DNA of 64,000 nt from Candidatus Thiobius zoothamnicola (GTDB taxonomy: Bacteria; Pseudomonadota; Gammaproteobacteria; Chromatiales; Chromatiaceae), in NCBI GenBank assembly GCA_030826945.1, contig JAPQLC010000010.1, positions 62,001 to 126,000 of the forward strand, written 5' to 3'. Of the stretch, positions 31,002 through 41,100 are shown piece after piece. Within the stretch, counting starts at the first letter, position 1. Every line of letters starts with the position of its first letter. Made by a program: the position numbers and the translations under genes. A model generated the notes under the pieces. That model was given only the letters and a program-made list of their open reading frames with translations. It had not been told where the DNA came from and ran no database searches.

Positions 31002-32276
31002 ATGAAACACAACATCCTTTCGATTTTGGTCGTGCTGGCGGCAGTTTATCTTTCACCCGCTAAGGCTGAAAACCAGAAAGCCGATCCATTACCGCTGACA
31101 GAATTACGCGCTTTCGCCGAAGTTTTCGCCCGTATCAAACAGGATTATGTCGAACCGGTCGATGACAAGAAACTGTTGCAGGATGCAATACAAGGTATGT
31201 TGCATGGTCTTGACCCTCACTCCAGCTACCTGGACGAAGAGGAATTCGCAGAACTTAAGACCGGAGCAAGTGGTGAATTCAGTGGCCTCGGGATTGAAAT
31301 CGGCATAGAAGACGGTTTTGTCAAAGTCATCGCGCCGATTGATGATACGCCAGCGCAACGCGCTGGCATACTGGCAGGTGATCTGATTATTCGCATCAAC
31401 CAACAATCTGTCAAAGGGATGACTCTGGACGAGGCCGTCAGCTTGATGCGGGGCGAACCTGGCAGCGAAGTTTTGTTGCACATCCTGCGAGACGGGAGGG
31501 AAAAACCTTTCGCGGTTAAACTGCGTCGAGCAGTCGTTAAGACCAACAGTGTCAAACACCGTATGCTGGCGGATGGGTTCGGTTATATCCGTTTATCCCA
31601 CTTTCAGCAACCCACACCAGACGATATGCTAGTCGCCATTGGCGTACTGAAACGCAAAGCGAATAACGCATTAAAAGGCTTGGTCTTGGATTTGCGTAAT
31701 AATCCCGGCGGAGTATTAAATGCGGCTGTGACGGTAAGCGACGCCTTCTTGACAGAAGGTGCCATCGTTTACACGGAAGGCCGCACGAAAAATTCGCAAT
31801 TGCGTTTCAAGGCGGTGCCGGATGATGTGCTCGAAGGTGCTCCCATGGTGGTTTTGGTTGATGGTGGCTCTGCCTCCGCTTCAGAGATTGTCGCTGGTGC
31901 CTTACAGGATCATCGTCGAGCCGTAATCATGGGACAACGGACCTTTGGCAAAGGCTCGGTGCAAACCATTGTGCCAGTTAACGAAACCACCGGGATAAAA
32001 TTGACGACGGCGCGTTATTTTACACCGAATGGCCGCTCCATTCAGGCTGAAGGCATTAAGCCGGATATTGAACTGATGAACATCACGGTCAGTGCGGCAG
32101 ATGAAGAAACCACGGCACTGAAGGAAGCTGACCTTGCTGGCCATCTCACTAATCCGGAAAGTCATAAAAATCCTGTCGGCGTAATCAGGCAAGATGAAAT
32201 CTCGACGCAGGATGATTATGTATTGAGCCAAGCACTGAATTTATTGAAGGGTTTGGTCATTTTGCACGCGGACTAA
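31002..32276 (+). CDS. ctp: Carboxy-terminal processing protease (S41A)
   Basis: Ctp is a periplasmic serine protease that trims C termini of exported proteins and controls cell-wall hydrolases. The 424-residue protein has a signal peptide (residues 1-22, ending AKA), a PDZ domain (about residues 85-160) and the S41 catalytic domain with the nucleophile in VDGGSASASEIVAGAL near residue 291 and the general-base lysine in RTFGKGSVQT near residue 316. It starts 11 bases after envC and completes the gpmI-envC-ctp cluster. The divergent polysaccharide deacetylase gene often found next is missing; the next gene is convergent. Confidence 0.95.
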   Translation: MKHNILSILVVLAAVYLSPAKAENQKADPLPLTELRAFAEVFARIKQDYVEPVDDKKLLQDAIQGMLHGLDPHSSYLDEEEFAELKTGASGEFSGLGIEIGIEDGFVKVIAPIDDTPAQRAGILAGDLIIRINQQSVKGMTLDEAVSLMRGEPGSEVLLHILRDGREKPFAVKLRRAVVKTNSVKHRMLADGFGYIRLSHFQQPTPDDMLVAIGVLKRKANNALKGLVLDLRNNPGGVLNAAVTVSDAFLTEGAIVYTEGRTKNSQLRFKAVPDDVLEGAPMVVLVDGGSASASEIVAGALQDHRRAVIMGQRTFGKGSVQTIVPVNETTGIKLTTARYFTPNGRSIQAEGIKPDIELMNITVSAADEETTALKEADLAGHLTNPESHKNPVGVIRQDEISTQDDYVLSQALNLLKGLVILHAD

Positions 32277-32383
32277 AATTTACAAACTTTGGCTCCCAGA
32301 AATACCATTTTTGCATTAGCCGCATATCGGCGGCGACGACATGCGGGTTCACTTACAAAGATATTCAGAAAACAACGGACTAC

Positions 32384-33256
32384 TCATGAACCTATCGGTG
32401 AGGCATTTTTATTTCGGCTGAATGCATTGATGAATGCGGAAGCAAGAATTAAAGTCGCACCGACCAAAGTGGTCGCAGTCAGGCTCTCATTCCAAAATAA
32501 CCAGCCATAAATCGCGCCGAATATGACAGCGAAAAAAGTAAATGGGCCAAGTTGACCCGCCGGTGCATAAGCCATGCCACGCGTCATCAGCAGTTGTCCT
32601 GCCGTGGCGAATAACCCAACCGCAAGCAACCATCCTGTGGTGTCTAAATCAGGCGTTTGCCAAAACCAATACAATGGCGGTAAAGAGATGATTAAACCAC
32701 TTAGCGCAAAATAAAAGACGGTTAAGCTGGCTTTTTCTGTATAAGAAAGGCGGCGTACGGTCACTTTGGCAAGTGCAGCGAGCAATCCACCCGTGAGCGC
32801 GACTAGCGCAATGGGGTTGATCACACCTGAATCTGGCGCAAGAATTACCGCAACACCGCTAAAACCAATAGCGAGGACCCAAACTAATCGTAAAGTCAGT
32901 GACTCTTTTAGCCAGAACAACGCAATCAACGGCATGAATAACGGGGCACTCAGCTTCAGTAACATCGCATTTGCCATTGGCATGTGTGCAATTGCATAAT
33001 AAAAGCAGTACATTGCGCCAGTGCCAGCAAAACCACGTAACAAATGCAGGTGCGGCAGTTTAGTGTATAAACTACTGACGCCCAAACGTAATAGTATGGG
33101 TAACACGAAAAGCAATCCAACGACATTACGCGCAAACACGATCATTGAGTTATTTAACTCAACCGATGCTTGACGTACGCTTGCGCCCATGCTGACAAAC
33201 ATCAATTCGGCGGCGATAATGTAAATAGCGCCAACAAGTAAACGATTTTCCTGCAT
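32384..33256 (-). CDS. EamA-family (DMT) transporter
   Basis: The 290-residue protein is a ten-helix drug/metabolite transporter with two EamA repeats (about residues 5-140 and 150-285). The signature of small-molecule exporters is visible in the GYLLMTRGMAYAPAGQ-like ATAGQLLMTRGMAYAPAG stretch near residue 228. The substrate is not predictable: relatives export amino acids, metabolites or riboflavin. It is a lone gene, convergent with ctp, and ends in short basic residues. ATG 33256 is the only start that keeps the first helix. Confidence 0.85.
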   Translation of the reverse strand: MQENRLLVGAIYIIAAELMFVSMGASVRQASVELNNSMIVFARNVVGLLFVLPILLRLGVSSLYTKLPHLHLLRGFAGTGAMYCFYYAIAHMPMANAMLLKLSAPLFMPLIALFWLKESLTLRLVWVLAIGFSGVAVILAPDSGVINPIALVALTGGLLAALAKVTVRRLSYTEKASLTVFYFALSGLIISLPPLYWFWQTPDLDTTGWLLAVGLFATAGQLLMTRGMAYAPAGQLGPFTFFAVIFGAIYGWLFWNESLTATTLVGATLILASAFINAFSRNKNASPIGS

Positions 33257-33422
33257 GTTAATGCATAACTGAAAGTATTTATAAACTTCGCAGTTTATGC
33301 GACTTGGCCCTTAAATTACATTGGTCACTTGCGCCAATAAATAAAATAAGGTACAGGATGATTGTGGTTTGTTTTCCTGAGTAACTTTCACTGCAACACT
33401 TTAATTTAAAGAGGAGAAATCC

Positions 33423-34256
33423 ATGTTTCAGAAAACGAGCAAGAAATTGGTAGCCTTAGTGGTACCAATGGGCTTGGCGGTCAATTTTTCACTGGCTCCA
33501 ATCAATGCAGGTGCCACAACATACTTAACTGACCGATATGCTGCAGCTGTCGAGAGCCGTTTTGATGAGTGCTGGCAGGCGCGAGGCGGCAGCTCCATCC
33601 CGCTCTGTGATGGCATTGAGCCGGAAGAAACTCCTGAGCCAGCAAAAGAGGAAATTACCCCTATTCCGATTCCGAAAACTGTCGTCAATACCGATAATGT
33701 TATGGATATGGGGATAGATATGGATCATGACGTTGATAGTGATGGCGACGGGGTGATTGATGCAGATGACCGGTGCTCCAATACGCCTGAAGGCGTTCAG
33801 GTCACCGCCTTTGGTTGCCCCAAAGATAAAGATGGCGACGGCGTGGCTGATTATATGGACGAGTGCCCGAACACACCGCTAGGCGCTGAAATAGATGCGG
33901 ATGGTTGTCGCCTGATTGTCAACATCACCATTAATACCACAACAGATCACTTCGATTTCGATAGCTTCACCCTGAAACCGGCCATGCAAACCGAATTGGA
34001 TGAGATCGCGGCTAAAATTAACGCCTCCACCGGCAGTGAGTCGCTGGCAATCATTGGTCACACCGACTCAACAGGCCCTGCGGCTTATAACCAGATACTA
34101 TCCGAAAAACGGGCAAAATCCGTTGCAGATTATTTATCTGACCAAGGCGTGGAAAATTTGAGCGTAAGCGGTTCGGGCGAAAAATCACCGATCGCTACGA
34201 ATGCAACCCGCGAAGGTCGCGCATTGAATCGTCGCGTAGAGATCAATACCCAATAA
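33423..34256 (+). CDS. OmpA-family outer-membrane protein with thrombospondin-3-like repeats
   Basis: The 277-residue protein has a signal peptide (about residues 1-29), a short linker with Pro/Glu-rich sequence, then two Asp-rich calcium-binding thrombospondin type-3 repeats (DSDGDGVIDADD and DKDGDGVADYMD, about residues 104-150). It ends in an OmpA/MotB peptidoglycan-binding domain (GHTDSTGPAAYNQILSEKRA near residue 213, final LNRRVEI). Such proteins tie the outer membrane to the cell wall; no beta-barrel is present here. GAGGAG lies just before the ATG, and a strong terminator follows, so it is probably abundant and monocistronic. Confidence 0.9.
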   Translation: MFQKTSKKLVALVVPMGLAVNFSLAPINAGATTYLTDRYAAAVESRFDECWQARGGSSIPLCDGIEPEETPEPAKEEITPIPIPKTVVNTDNVMDMGIDMDHDVDSDGDGVIDADDRCSNTPEGVQVTAFGCPKDKDGDGVADYMDECPNTPLGAEIDADGCRLIVNITINTTTDHFDFDSFTLKPAMQTELDEIAAKINASTGSESLAIIGHTDSTGPAAYNQILSEKRAKSVADYLSDQGVENLSVSGSGEKSPIATNATREGRALNRRVEINTQ

Positions 34257-34282
34257 GCGCCGACCATTGGTTAATCTGCCTA

Positions 34283-34309
34283 AAAACCTCCGGTGACGGA
34301 GGTTTTTTT
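34283..34309 (+). terminator. Strong intrinsic terminator after the OmpA-like gene
   Basis: AACCTCCG and CGGAGGTT (34285-34292 and 34297-34304) form a perfect 8-bp stem with the tetraloop GTGA and run into seven T (34303-34309). It lies about 30 bases after the stop codon. Confidence 0.9.
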
Positions 34310-34372
34310 ATGGATAAAAACAAACCCCTAATGCATATCATTCTCAATAGCCTTTTGAAACAATGAAAGCCC

Positions 34373-34494
34373 GATTGATGGCACTCCCAATCAGGTGTAG
34401 CCATATTGGCGAGAATGGTCAATATGGCTTAATCATTCGATTAAACTACCAAGCATGGCTTTTGCCCAAGAGAGTTATGGGGCGAAATACCCCC
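34373..34494. other. Non-coding interval with successive hairpins
   Basis: Four inverted repeats follow each other: GATTG/CAATC (34373-34392), a perfect AGCCATATTG/CAATATGGCT (34399-34429), TTAATC/GATTAA with a four-base loop (34429-34444), and GGGG/CCCC (34479-34493). The 34310-34700 interval has no convincing protein-coding frame. The series suggests a structured transcript or a protein-binding region. No promoter is obvious. Confidence 0.35.
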
Positions 34495-34705
34495 AATGCA
34501 TTCAAAAAAGGACTTTCACCCCTTTATCCAAATCTCACATTATTTAAGCTTCTAATAGGCTGGAATCGGAACAGCAGATTAAGATGAGCGATTAATGGCG
34601 GGTATTTTTCACTATGCACACAGATAGCAGTCAATTTGGCTAGAAAACGCCTAAAGCGACTCAGTTGTTCCATACCAACAAAATTAGTACGTATTAATAT
34701 TCTTC

Positions 34706-34732
34706 TTGACATAAGCGTAAGAAAATTAGAAC
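34706..34732 (+). promoter_or_regulatory. Possible promoter of the candidate small RNA
   Basis: A perfect -35 hexamer TTGACA (34706-34711) is followed after 15 bases by a weak -10 TAGAAC (34727-34732). The predicted start near 34739 coincides with the first base of a hairpin. Confidence 0.35.
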
Positions 34733-34738
34733 ATACCA

Positions 34739-34813
34739 ATGTGCTTATCAGCACACTCCTCCATCCTCCTTTGGTGGAATTTGGCGCGGCTTCCCCTGCC
34801 GCGCCTTTTTTTT
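34739..34813 (+). ncRNA. Candidate small RNA of about 75 nt with anti-Shine-Dalgarno motifs
   Basis: No gene on the plus strand leads into the very strong terminator at 34783-34813 (stem GGCGCGGC/GCCGCGCC, then eight T), so a separate plus-strand transcript should end here. Upstream lie a 6-bp hairpin TGTGCT/AGCACA (34740-34755), then CTCCTCC (34756-34762), then a small TCCA/TGGA stem whose loop shows CCTCC (34765-34769). CCUCC can pair with Shine-Dalgarno sequences, as in known small RNAs that block translation. The convergent gene queA ends at 34840. A chance protein frame over this stretch has no ribosome site and reads through the hairpin, so I prefer an RNA. Confidence 0.45.
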
Positions 34814-34839
34814 GCCTGCAAGATAACAAATAGCCTGTA

Positions 34840-35874
34840 TCATTGATCATCCGGCTGATTGATTTGCGGCTCAATTAACATAGCATCCCCATAACTGAAG
34901 AAACGGTATTTTTGTCGCACTGCATACCGATAAGCTTGCAAAGTATTTTCATATCCGGCGAAAGCGGAGACTAACATCAGCAAAGTGGAGCGTGGCAGAT
35001 GGAAATTGGTGATCAATGCATCCACCACCCGAAATCGATATCCAGGACGAATAAACAAATTAGTATCCCCTACGTAAGGCGACAATTCGCCTGAACTCGC
35101 TGCAGTTTCCAAACTACGCACACTAGTTGTGCCAACGGCCACCACGCGCCCACCTGCCGCTTTGGTTTTAGTGATTTGCTCACAGACTTGTTTGCTAACC
35201 TGCAACCATTCATGATGCATTTGATGTTCGTCCAGATTTTCCACTCGCACAGGTTGAAAAGTTCCAGCACCAACATGCAGAGTGACTTCAGCGCATTGAA
35301 TGCCAGCTTGTTGTAACCGATCTAATAGGGGTTGATCAAAATGCAAGCCGGCTGTGGGTGCTGCAACTGCTCCGGCATGCTGGGCATAAACCGTTTGGTA
35401 ACGACTTTCATCCAGCGCGTGCGCCGACCGCTGAATATAAGGCGGTAACGGCAAACAACCTTCTGTACGCATTAATATTTCAAACTCGCTATCCAACAAC
35501 GCTATTTCAAATAAAACGCCATGCCGCTGGATAATGCGTAAGGTATTCTCGCCAACCTTGATCAAACTATCCGGTTTAGGTGATTTACTCGCACGTATAT
35601 GCGCTAAGGCCCGTTTGGGGGCCAACAAACGTTCAATCAGGAGTTCAATTTGGCCGCCACTCATTTTTTTTCCATACATGCGGGCGGACATGACTTTCGT
35701 ATTGTTAAAAATCAGCAAGTCGCCAGGATGTAGCAGGTCAGGCAAATCGATAAATTGGCGATCAGTTACAGAAGCGTCGGCCAAATGGAGTAACCGGCTG
35801 GCGCTGCGTTGCGCTGCAGGATATTGCGCAATCAAAGCCTCCGGTAAATGATAATTAAAATCAGATAATTGCAT
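34840..35874 (-). CDS. queA: tRNA preQ1(34) S-adenosylmethionine ribosyltransferase-isomerase
   Basis: QueA transfers the ribosyl part of SAM to preQ1 in tRNA, giving epoxyqueuosine at the wobble position. The 344-residue protein begins with the family sequence [19 protein letters not shown] and has [16 protein letters not shown] near residue 56, TAGLHFD near residue 175 and the conserved [16 protein letters not shown] near residue 200, with [18 protein letters not shown] near residue 288. I start at ATG 35874 because upstream residues do not match the family. The usual downstream partner tgt (and yajC) is not here; the gene stands alone and divergent from an XRE regulator. Confidence 0.96.
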   Translation of the reverse strand: MQLSDFNYHLPEALIAQYPAAQRSASRLLHLADASVTDRQFIDLPDLLHPGDLLIFNNTKVMSARMYGKKMSGGQIELLIERLLAPKRALAHIRASKSPKPDSLIKVGENTLRIIQRHGVLFEIALLDSEFEILMRTEGCLPLPPYIQRSAHALDESRYQTVYAQHAGAVAAPTAGLHFDQPLLDRLQQAGIQCAEVTLHVGAGTFQPVRVENLDEHQMHHEWLQVSKQVCEQITKTKAAGGRVVAVGTTSVRSLETAASSGELSPYVGDTNLFIRPGYRFRVVDALITNFHLPRSTLLMLVSAFAGYENTLQAYRYAVRQKYRFFSYGDAMLIEPQINQPDDQ

Positions 35875-35942
35875 AATCGATAAAATGGATCGTATCGCGG
35901 CCAAATCCGGCTAGGCCGCATAGTTAATAACCAAATTTAATC

Positions 35943-35948
35943 TATAAT
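35943..35948 (+). promoter_or_regulatory. Probable -10 box of the XRE regulator gene
   Basis: A consensus TATAAT lies 19 bases before the ATG of the helix-turn-helix gene. The -35 region is poor. Transcription would start about 12 bases before the start codon, giving a very short leader. Confidence 0.45.
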
Positions 35949-35966
35949 AGTGGATTATCCGGGGTC

Positions 35967-36347
35967 ATGAGCTTACTGGAAGAAAGAATAAACGAATCCC
36001 GACTCGAACGCGGCATGAGCGCGAGCGAGCTTGCGCGTGCTGTTGGCGTTACCAGCGCAGCAGTTTCCCGCTGGGAAAAGGGTCAGGTCAAAAATCTACG
36101 CATGGAGCACTTATTCACTATTGCTCGCCTGCTGGATATTAACCCTGAATGGCTGGCGACTGGCAGAGGCCATAAAAAAGGCCACCTGCTCAATCAACAA
36201 GGTTCCATACATGAACCAGGTCCGCCGACCTATGAACACCTTAACCGCGAAGAGCAGATTTTAGTGGATGTTTATCGCCGCTTGTCTCACAGTACGCGCA
36301 GAAACCTCAAAGATTTTGTCCTGGAGCTAGCCGAAAGGCTTCAATAA
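35967..36347 (+). CDS. XRE-family helix-turn-helix regulator
   Basis: The 126-residue cytoplasmic protein has an N-terminal Cro/CI-type DNA-binding domain (residues 5-62), with the helix-turn-helix GMSASELARAVGVTSAAVSRWEKG at residues 16-39 (shown here by its ends only: it runs from GMSASEL to SRWEKG). A short linker and a C-terminal helical part (from about residue 88) follow. There is no peptidase or sensor domain. It is divergent from queA with only 92 bases between, so it may repress itself and possibly queA. Targets are unknown. Confidence 0.82.
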   Translation: MSLLEERINESRLERGMSASELARAVGVTSAAVSRWEKGQVKNLRMEHLFTIARLLDINPEWLATGRGHKKGHLLNQQGSIHEPGPPTYEHLNREEQILVDVYRRLSHSTRRNLKDFVLELAERLQ

Positions 36348-36581
36348 CTTTAGCTTCTTATATCCGCCCCTGATTGATCGGTGATGAATTCACCGCCACT
36401 GCATGATCATACGTTTACCCGGGGGGGATTTTAGTCAGGTTATAAGACTTGGCTCCAACAATCCCTTCCGGCGGATGCTATTATCGTGGTGCATCAGCTG
36501 CGCTCATGCAACCAGCGCATGCCCTGTTGCATTCATCATTGCTTCAAACAAAATCTCAACCAATCTATTCAGGAGAGCATT

Positions 36582-37919
36582 ATGGAACAAATCAGCACCT
36601 GGGTGAGTGCGTTAAACAGCATCGTCTGGGGTCCAGTCATGCTGGTATTGATTTTAGGCACCGGCTTATTTTTAACTTTAGGATTGAAATTCATGCCGAT
36701 CAGACGGATCGGCCATGGTTTCAAAATGCTTTGGCAAAACCAGGATTCGCCTCAATCCGGCGACATTTCGCCATTCAATGCATTAATGACTTCATTATCC
36801 GCCACGATAGGCACGGGTAATATCGCGGGCGTCGGCACAGCCATCGCCATCGGTGGGCCGGGTGCTGTTTTCTGGATGTGGTGTACGGCGTTGGTCGGTA
36901 TGGCGACCAAATACGCTGAAGCCGTGCTCGCCGTTAAATACCGCGAAACAGACGTGGAAGGTAATTACGTCGGCGGCCCAATGTACTACATCAAAAATGG
37001 TCTGGGCGCACGCTGGCAGTGGTTGGCTATCGCCTTCGCCCTTTTCGGTGCCTTCGCCGGCTTTGGCATTGGCAACATGGTGCAAGCAAATTCAGTTGCA
37101 GACGCCGTACACACCAATCTGGGCATTGATAAAGTGGTGACTGGCGGCATCATGGCCGTATTGGTTTTTCTGGTGCTGGTTGGCGGCATTAAGCGTATCG
37201 CCAAAGTGGCTGGTGCTGTCATCCCGATTATGGCGATCGCCTACTTGCTCGGCGGTTTGATCGTCATCTTCGCTAATATCTCTCAGGTGCCAGAAGCCTT
37301 AATGTTGATCGTTAAGCATGCCTTTACCCCGACTGCCGCCAGTGGCGGTTTTGCCGGCGCAGCCGTGATGGTCGCCATTCAAATGGGCGTGGCTCGCGGT
37401 ATCTTTTCCAACGAAGCCGGTTTAGGTTCTGCCCCGATCGCGCATGCCTCTGCGAAAACCAACAACCCGGTGCGCCAAGGCACCATCGCCATGCTGGGCA
37501 CCTTCATTGATACTTTGATTGTGTGCACCATCACCGCATTGGTGATTGTCATGACCGGCGTATGGGATAGCGGCGCATCTGGCGCTTCCTTATCTTCCGC
37601 GGCCTTTGCAGCAGGCTTGCCTGGCTTTGGCGAATGGGTGGTCACCTTCGGTTTGATTATCTTCGCCTTCACAACCATTCTGGGTTGGAGCGTATATGGT
37701 GAACGTTGCGTGCAATATCTGTTCGGCATCAAATCCATACTGCCGTTCCGCCTGTTTTGGGTTGCCGCAGTACCGCTTGGCGCAGTCGTCACTTTAGACT
37801 TCGTCTGGTTATTCGCAGATACGTTGAATGCGATGATGGCGATACCCAACTTGATTGCATTAATTCTGCTCTCTCCGGTTGTGTTTAAACTGACTAAAGA
37901 CTACATGGAACGTCACTAA
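36582..37919 (+). CDS. Alanine/glycine:cation symporter (AGCS family)
   Basis: This 445-residue inner-membrane protein imports alanine or glycine with Na+ or H+. It has about eleven hydrophobic helices and the family signatures GTGNIAGVGTAIAIGGPGAV near residue 80 and NEAGLGSAPIAHASAKT near residue 275. The ATG at 36582 is preceded by AGGAG at six bases and gives the family N terminus; upstream in-frame codons lie in non-coding DNA. The leader was checked for a glycine riboswitch and none was recognised. A pair of competing hairpins follows the stop. Confidence 0.93.
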   Translation: MEQISTWVSALNSIVWGPVMLVLILGTGLFLTLGLKFMPIRRIGHGFKMLWQNQDSPQSGDISPFNALMTSLSATIGTGNIAGVGTAIAIGGPGAVFWMWCTALVGMATKYAEAVLAVKYRETDVEGNYVGGPMYYIKNGLGARWQWLAIAFALFGAFAGFGIGNMVQANSVADAVHTNLGIDKVVTGGIMAVLVFLVLVGGIKRIAKVAGAVIPIMAIAYLLGGLIVIFANISQVPEALMLIVKHAFTPTAASGGFAGAAVMVAIQMGVARGIFSNEAGLGSAPIAHASAKTNNPVRQGTIAMLGTFIDTLIVCTITALVIVMTGVWDSGASGASLSSAAFAAGLPGFGEWVVTFGLIIFAFTTILGWSVYGERCVQYLFGIKSILPFRLFWVAAVPLGAVVTLDFVWLFADTLNAMMAIPNLIALILLSPVVFKLTKDYMERH

Positions 37920-37932
37920 AATGATTTCTGGT

Positions 37933-37972
37933 GATTATCCCATTCGTTAAATCTGGTGGGATAATCCCAGAT
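37933..37972 (+). repeat. Overlapping, mutually exclusive hairpins after the symporter gene
   Basis: GATTATCCCA (37933-37942) pairs perfectly with TGGGATAATC (37957-37966). A second stem, ATCTGG (37951-37956) with CCAGAT (37967-37972), would use the same bases in its loop, so only one can form. There is no T-run. It may act as a weak terminator or 3'-end stabiliser. Confidence 0.45.
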
Positions 37973-38129
37973 TATCTGACAGGGGTGATCAATCACTCCT
38001 GTTTTCAAGCTGCTACTGCATACTCACCTTCCTGATCGCTATTAGCCCCTCATCGGGTCATGACATATTTGTTTTTGACAAAACTGCTTGACTGATTTTT
38101 TAGATGATGTACCCGACACTTTAACGCGC

Positions 38130-41100
38130 ATGAGCGTTTCTATTATTGACGCCAAAGAGCGCCTTGCAGCGCTTGATCCCGCCCAATCCTTCATTGTGCA
38201 GGCACCCGCCGGATCCGGTAAAACCGAACTACTGATTCAGCGTTATTTGCGCTTGTTGACTTTGGTCGATCAACCAGAAGAAATTATCGCCATTACCTTC
38301 ACGCGCAAAGCGGCAGCGGAAATGCGCCATCGCCTTTTGCATGCACTTGACGGCATACAAAACCCGGAACCTGACGAACCGCACAAACAAACCACTTGGC
38401 GATTAGCCCGTGAAGTTGGTCAACGAGATCAACAACGGGACTGGCGAATTCAGGACAATCCACACCAACTCCGCATACAGACCTTCGATAGCCTGGCCGC
38501 CAGTCTGACGCGACAAATGCCGATTCTCAGTGAACTGGGCGCGCAACCCGGCACTGAAGAGTCGCCAAATGCGCTCTACCAGCAAGCGGCGCACGCCACG
38601 ATTCAGGATCTGACTGATACCGCATTCGCTCAGCATCTCGCCCCGGTTTTACGCCATTTGGATAACCGGCTGGGACAACTGGAAGCATTACTTTGCGATA
38701 TGTTGCAAAAGCGTGATCAATGGTTGCCGCATGTTTTCAAAACACCTGACATTGATCAGTTGGAAGCGGCATTACGCCATTACATTGAACAACATCTGAC
38801 CCATCTGCGCCAATCCATACCGGACAACCTGTTGACTGAGTGGATCAATCTGGCGATCTACGCGGCTGGTCATTTAGGTCAGGATCACCCACTCGCCATA
38901 TGGCGCGAATGCCATCGCCATCCCACACCGCAGTGGGACAACCTGCCTTTGTGGCAAAGCCTAGCCAGACTCGTGTTATCCGACAGGGATACATTACGAC
39001 GATCCGTTGATAAACACTCAGGCTTCCCGGCACCAACCGAAAAAGGCCTGGATGCCAACGTTAAATTCGCCCGGCAAAACGCCAAAGAACGTCTGATGCA
39101 CTTGCTGGATCAGTTACGCGAAATGCCTGCTTTGGTAGAACAACTGGCTTGGACCAAAATACTGCCCGGCGATGGCTATCATCCTGAACAGGCAGGGCTG
39201 CTGAATCATTTGCTCCAGGTTTTGTTACGCGCGGCCATGCATCTCAAGCTGACTTTTCAAGACCATGCCAAAGTCGATTTCGCGGAAATTCAACAACGCG
39301 CGATACAAGCTTTAGGCGCGGAAGGAGAACCGACTGATCTGGCGTTAATCCTCGACCATCAGCTACGCCACCTGCTGGTTGATGAATTTCAGGACACCTC
39401 TAACAACCAATATCATTTGTTGCGTCTGCTCACTGATGGTTGGCGCATGGGTGATGGGCGAAGCTTGTTTGTGGTGGGCGACCCCATGCAATCCATTTAC
39501 CGCTTTCGTGAAGCAGAGGTCGGATTGTACTTACAGACTCAGGAAAATGGCCTGGGCGACCTGGCATTAACACCGCTGACGCTAAAAATGAACTTCCGCT
39601 CCCGGGCTGGCGTAGTCAACTGGATCAACCAGACTTTCCAGCAACTGTTCCCTGGCCAAACGGATGTGGCACGCGGCGCAGTGCGCTACTCAGCATCGCA
39701 AGCGACAAATGCCAATGAACAGCCAGCGGTACACTGGCACCCACAGGCCGGGCGTGATGATGCTGATGAAGCGAAACAAATCAGCCAATTGATTCAGGCC
39801 ACTCAACGCAATACCCCTGACGCCAGCATCGCCATGCTGGCGCGCAGCCGTTCGCATTTGCATGCCATCGCCAACCAACTGCGCACGGATGGCATTCCCT
39901 ATCAGGCCATTGACATCAACCCATTGTCGGAACGCACCGTCATCCAGGACTTACGCAGTCTGACCCGGGCGCTACTTCATCCAGCAGACCGGCTGGCATG
40001 GCTGGCGATATTACGCGCACCCTGGTGTGGTTTAAGCCTGTCAGATCTGTTAACGATCGCTGAAGACCATGCACAACCGATTTATCACCGACTACAAGAA
40101 TCAACATTAACCACCCAAATCAGCCCGGATGGCTGGAGCCGGATTGAACGTTTGTTAAGTCTCCTCAAGCCGAATCTACCCTATCGAGGACAGCCGCCTT
40201 TACGCACCTGGATTGAAAGTATTTGGATCAACCTGGGCGGATTGGCGCTCGCCCAGGCGGAAGCACAAACGGATGCTGATGCGTATTTCAACCTGTTGGA
40301 TAAGCTGCAAACCAGCACCGGATTGATTGATCTGGCTGTACTGGATGAACAACTGGCGCAATTGTATGCCGCCCCCGAGCACGGCTCAGCCACGGGCCAT
40401 CCCGTGCAAATGATGACCATGCATGCCGCGAAGGGCTTGGAATTTGATGTGGTGATCCTGCCCGGACTCGGCCGCAAACCCCGCCAGGACAGCAGCGAGC
40501 TTTTGTATTGGCAGGAAAGACCCTCTGCTTCCGGACAATCCCAACTCCTGATGGCACCTATTCGCGCCAATCAGGAAAACCATGAACCGATTTCTGATTT
40601 TATTCGCGCCTTGAATAAAGAAAAAAATGCGCTGGAAACGGTGCGCCTGCTTTATGTCGCAATAACGCGCGCGCGCCAGCAAGTGCATTTGTTTGCGCAT
40701 TGTGAATTCAACGCCAAGGGGGAACCCAGACCGCCAGCGAATAGTTTATTACAAACCTTTTGGCCCATCGCCGTGGAACAATTCAGTGCACTGCAACCGA
40801 CCAATACGCCTGAACCCTCAACACTGACTCACTCCTCATTCACTGAACAACGTCTGGCAGCGGCTTGGCGTTTTGATTTACCGGATCCGCCCATCCCCTT
40901 AACGGCTGGCACGCAATCCGCGCAGGCGGACAAACTTGACCTAGCATGGTATGATGACCCCGCCCGCCATGTCGGCACCTTGATTCATCGTTATCTGGAA
41001 CGTATCGCCAACGAAGGCATGAAACACTGGCCGGTTGAGCGCATCGACCCACTGAAACCCTGCATCCAGGCTAGTTTGACCAATCTGGGCGTGACTTCCA

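Noticed and set aside
34636-34833. 65-codon plus-strand frame after the OmpA-like gene
   Set aside because: It runs straight through a strong terminator hairpin and has no ribosome binding site; a small RNA explains the terminator better.
36348-36581. Glycine riboswitch in front of the alanine/glycine symporter
   Set aside because: Such riboswitches occur before AGCS genes, so I looked for the conserved core, but none was recognisable.
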